From contig NZ_BONW01000041.1 of the NCBI RefSeq assembly GCF_016862915.1, forward strand, positions 124,001 to 188,000: a DNA stretch of 64,000 nt. The letters run 5' to 3'. The translations under genes were made by a program, and so were the position numbers. The DNA is from Plantactinospora endophytica (GTDB taxonomy: Bacteria > Actinomycetota > Actinomycetes > Mycobacteriales > Micromonosporaceae). Positions 63,533 through 64,000 of this stretch are shown piece after piece; within the stretch, counting starts at the first letter, position 1; the number at the start of each line of letters is the position of its first letter. A model generated the notes under the pieces. The model saw only the letters and a list, made by a program, of their open reading frames with translations, had not been told where the DNA came from and ran no database searches.

Positions 63533-64000
63533 GTGAGGGCACCCCTACGCCGAAGGCTGGCGACTGCCCTGGCACTGCTCACCGCCGCAACACTGGTCGC
63601 GGTCCCGTCGGAGGCGTCGGCGGCACCTGCGCCGAAGCCGGCCCCGCAGGAGGAGGCCGACTCGCCGGTTCTCGGCGACGTGCTCGCCAGCGCGGGTAAG
63701 CGGCTCGCCGAGGCGAAGGCCGAGCGCACCAAGTCGCAGCGGCGGCAGCAGCAGCTCGGCAACCAGTTGAAGCAGGCCGAGTCCAAGCTGGCGGCACTCG
63801 CCCCGGAGGCGAGCGAGATCGCCGCCGCCTCCTACCGCAGCGGCAAGCTCAGCGCGATCTCGATGCTGCTGAGCAACGCCGAGTCCGACTCGTTCATGGA
63901 CCGGGCCTCCGCACTCAACGAGCTGAACCTGTTCAACAACAGCAAGCTCCGGGCGCTGAACGAGGCGCGTGACCAGGTGGGCCAGGCCAAGAAGGCGATC
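63533..64000 (+). CDS. secreted coiled-coil cell-wall protein, N-terminus (probable NlpC/P60-type hydrolase)
   Basis: 156 residues are inside the window; the gene runs off the right edge. A signal peptide (basic PLRRR, hydrophobic ATALALLTAATLVAV, cut near ASA) precedes a long coiled coil (KRLAEAKAERTKSQRRQQQLGNQL and further). This is the N-terminal layout of RipA/PcsB-like peptidoglycan hydrolases whose catalytic domain follows. The catalytic domain is not visible, so the enzyme type is inferred from architecture and the c-di-AMP riboswitch upstream. GTG at 63533 after GGAAGG. Confidence 0.8.
   Translation, partial: MRAPLRRRLATALALLTAATLVAVPSEASAAPAPKPAPQEEADSPVLGDVLASAGKRLAEAKAERTKSQRRQQQLGNQLKQAESKLAALAPEASEIAAASYRSGKLSAISMLLSNAESDSFMDRASALNELNLFNNSKLRALNEARDQVGQAKKAI

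Overview
The window is chromosomal DNA of a high-GC actinomycete. The third codon positions are almost all G or C, and starts are often GTG. Ten genes have a TANNNT hexamer ending 6-8 nt before the start codon, the usual signature of leaderless actinobacterial transcripts. The gene content (mycothiol-type DsbA-like protein, Eis-type acetyltransferase, GlbO globin, class F sortase, ATP-dependent ligase, SARP regulator) fits the Micromonosporaceae, but no rRNA or marker gene here proves the genus. I see no insertion sequence, prophage, CRISPR array or replication origin. Most of the region is housekeeping or conserved accessory sequence.

Layout. 1-2.4 kb: truncated SARP regulator, lone clpP, membrane protein, tRNA-Arg(UCU). 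2.5-7.4 kb: DUF1444-type protein and alpha/beta hydrolase with tails that overlap antisense, an SSB, and an acyltransferase-3 protein. 7.6-10.5 kb: cobD-cobQ. 10.7-14.6 kb: rhodanese, P-loop kinase-like protein, M48 protease, M20 peptidase. 14.8-19.9 kb: LPITG-anchored surface protein, a 68-residue protein, ATP-dependent DNA ligase, short-chain isoprenyl transferase. 19.9-27.3 kb: membrane protein, SURF1, a CobB-like protein, GNAT, class A PBP. 27.4-31.2 kb: tightly coupled cobC-like/cobT/cysG-cobA operon. 31.4-37.3 kb: secreted GHL10-type hydrolase, then otsA and an otsB-GH15 fusion on the minus strand. 37.6-41.8 kb: ettA, thioesterase, conserved proteins, glbO. 41.9-47 kb: MFS exporter, MscS channel, HNH nuclease, surface protein plus class F sortase. 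47.1-51.6 kb: Lrp regulator divergent from kynA-kynU, TPM-like pair, Uma2-type nuclease. 51.8-59 kb: PepN, DsbA-like, DUF1015, rpiB, Eis-like. 59.1-64 kb: membrane protein, GT2, polysaccharide deacetylase, SDR, and a c-di-AMP (ydaO-type) riboswitch before a truncated secreted cell-wall protein.

How the genes work together. Six genes serve cobalamin (cobD, cobQ, a CobB-like protein, cobC-like, cobT, cobA), in three groups separated by unrelated genes. Trehalose synthesis (otsA, otsB) is translationally coupled. Tryptophan catabolism (kynA, kynU) faces an Lrp-type regulator. Several genes act on the envelope (PBP, sortase, deacetylase, riboswitch-controlled hydrolase).

The most unusual property is a window-wide pattern of short tandem repeats. 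In-frame minisatellites extend tails or linkers of at least seven otherwise ordinary proteins. A second class of tandem duplication copies the 3' ends of genes, stop codon included, into the adjacent spacer. The second strongest observation is that the CobB-like protein keeps its ligase motifs but has lost both expected glutaminase residues and carries a tail of about 400 residues.
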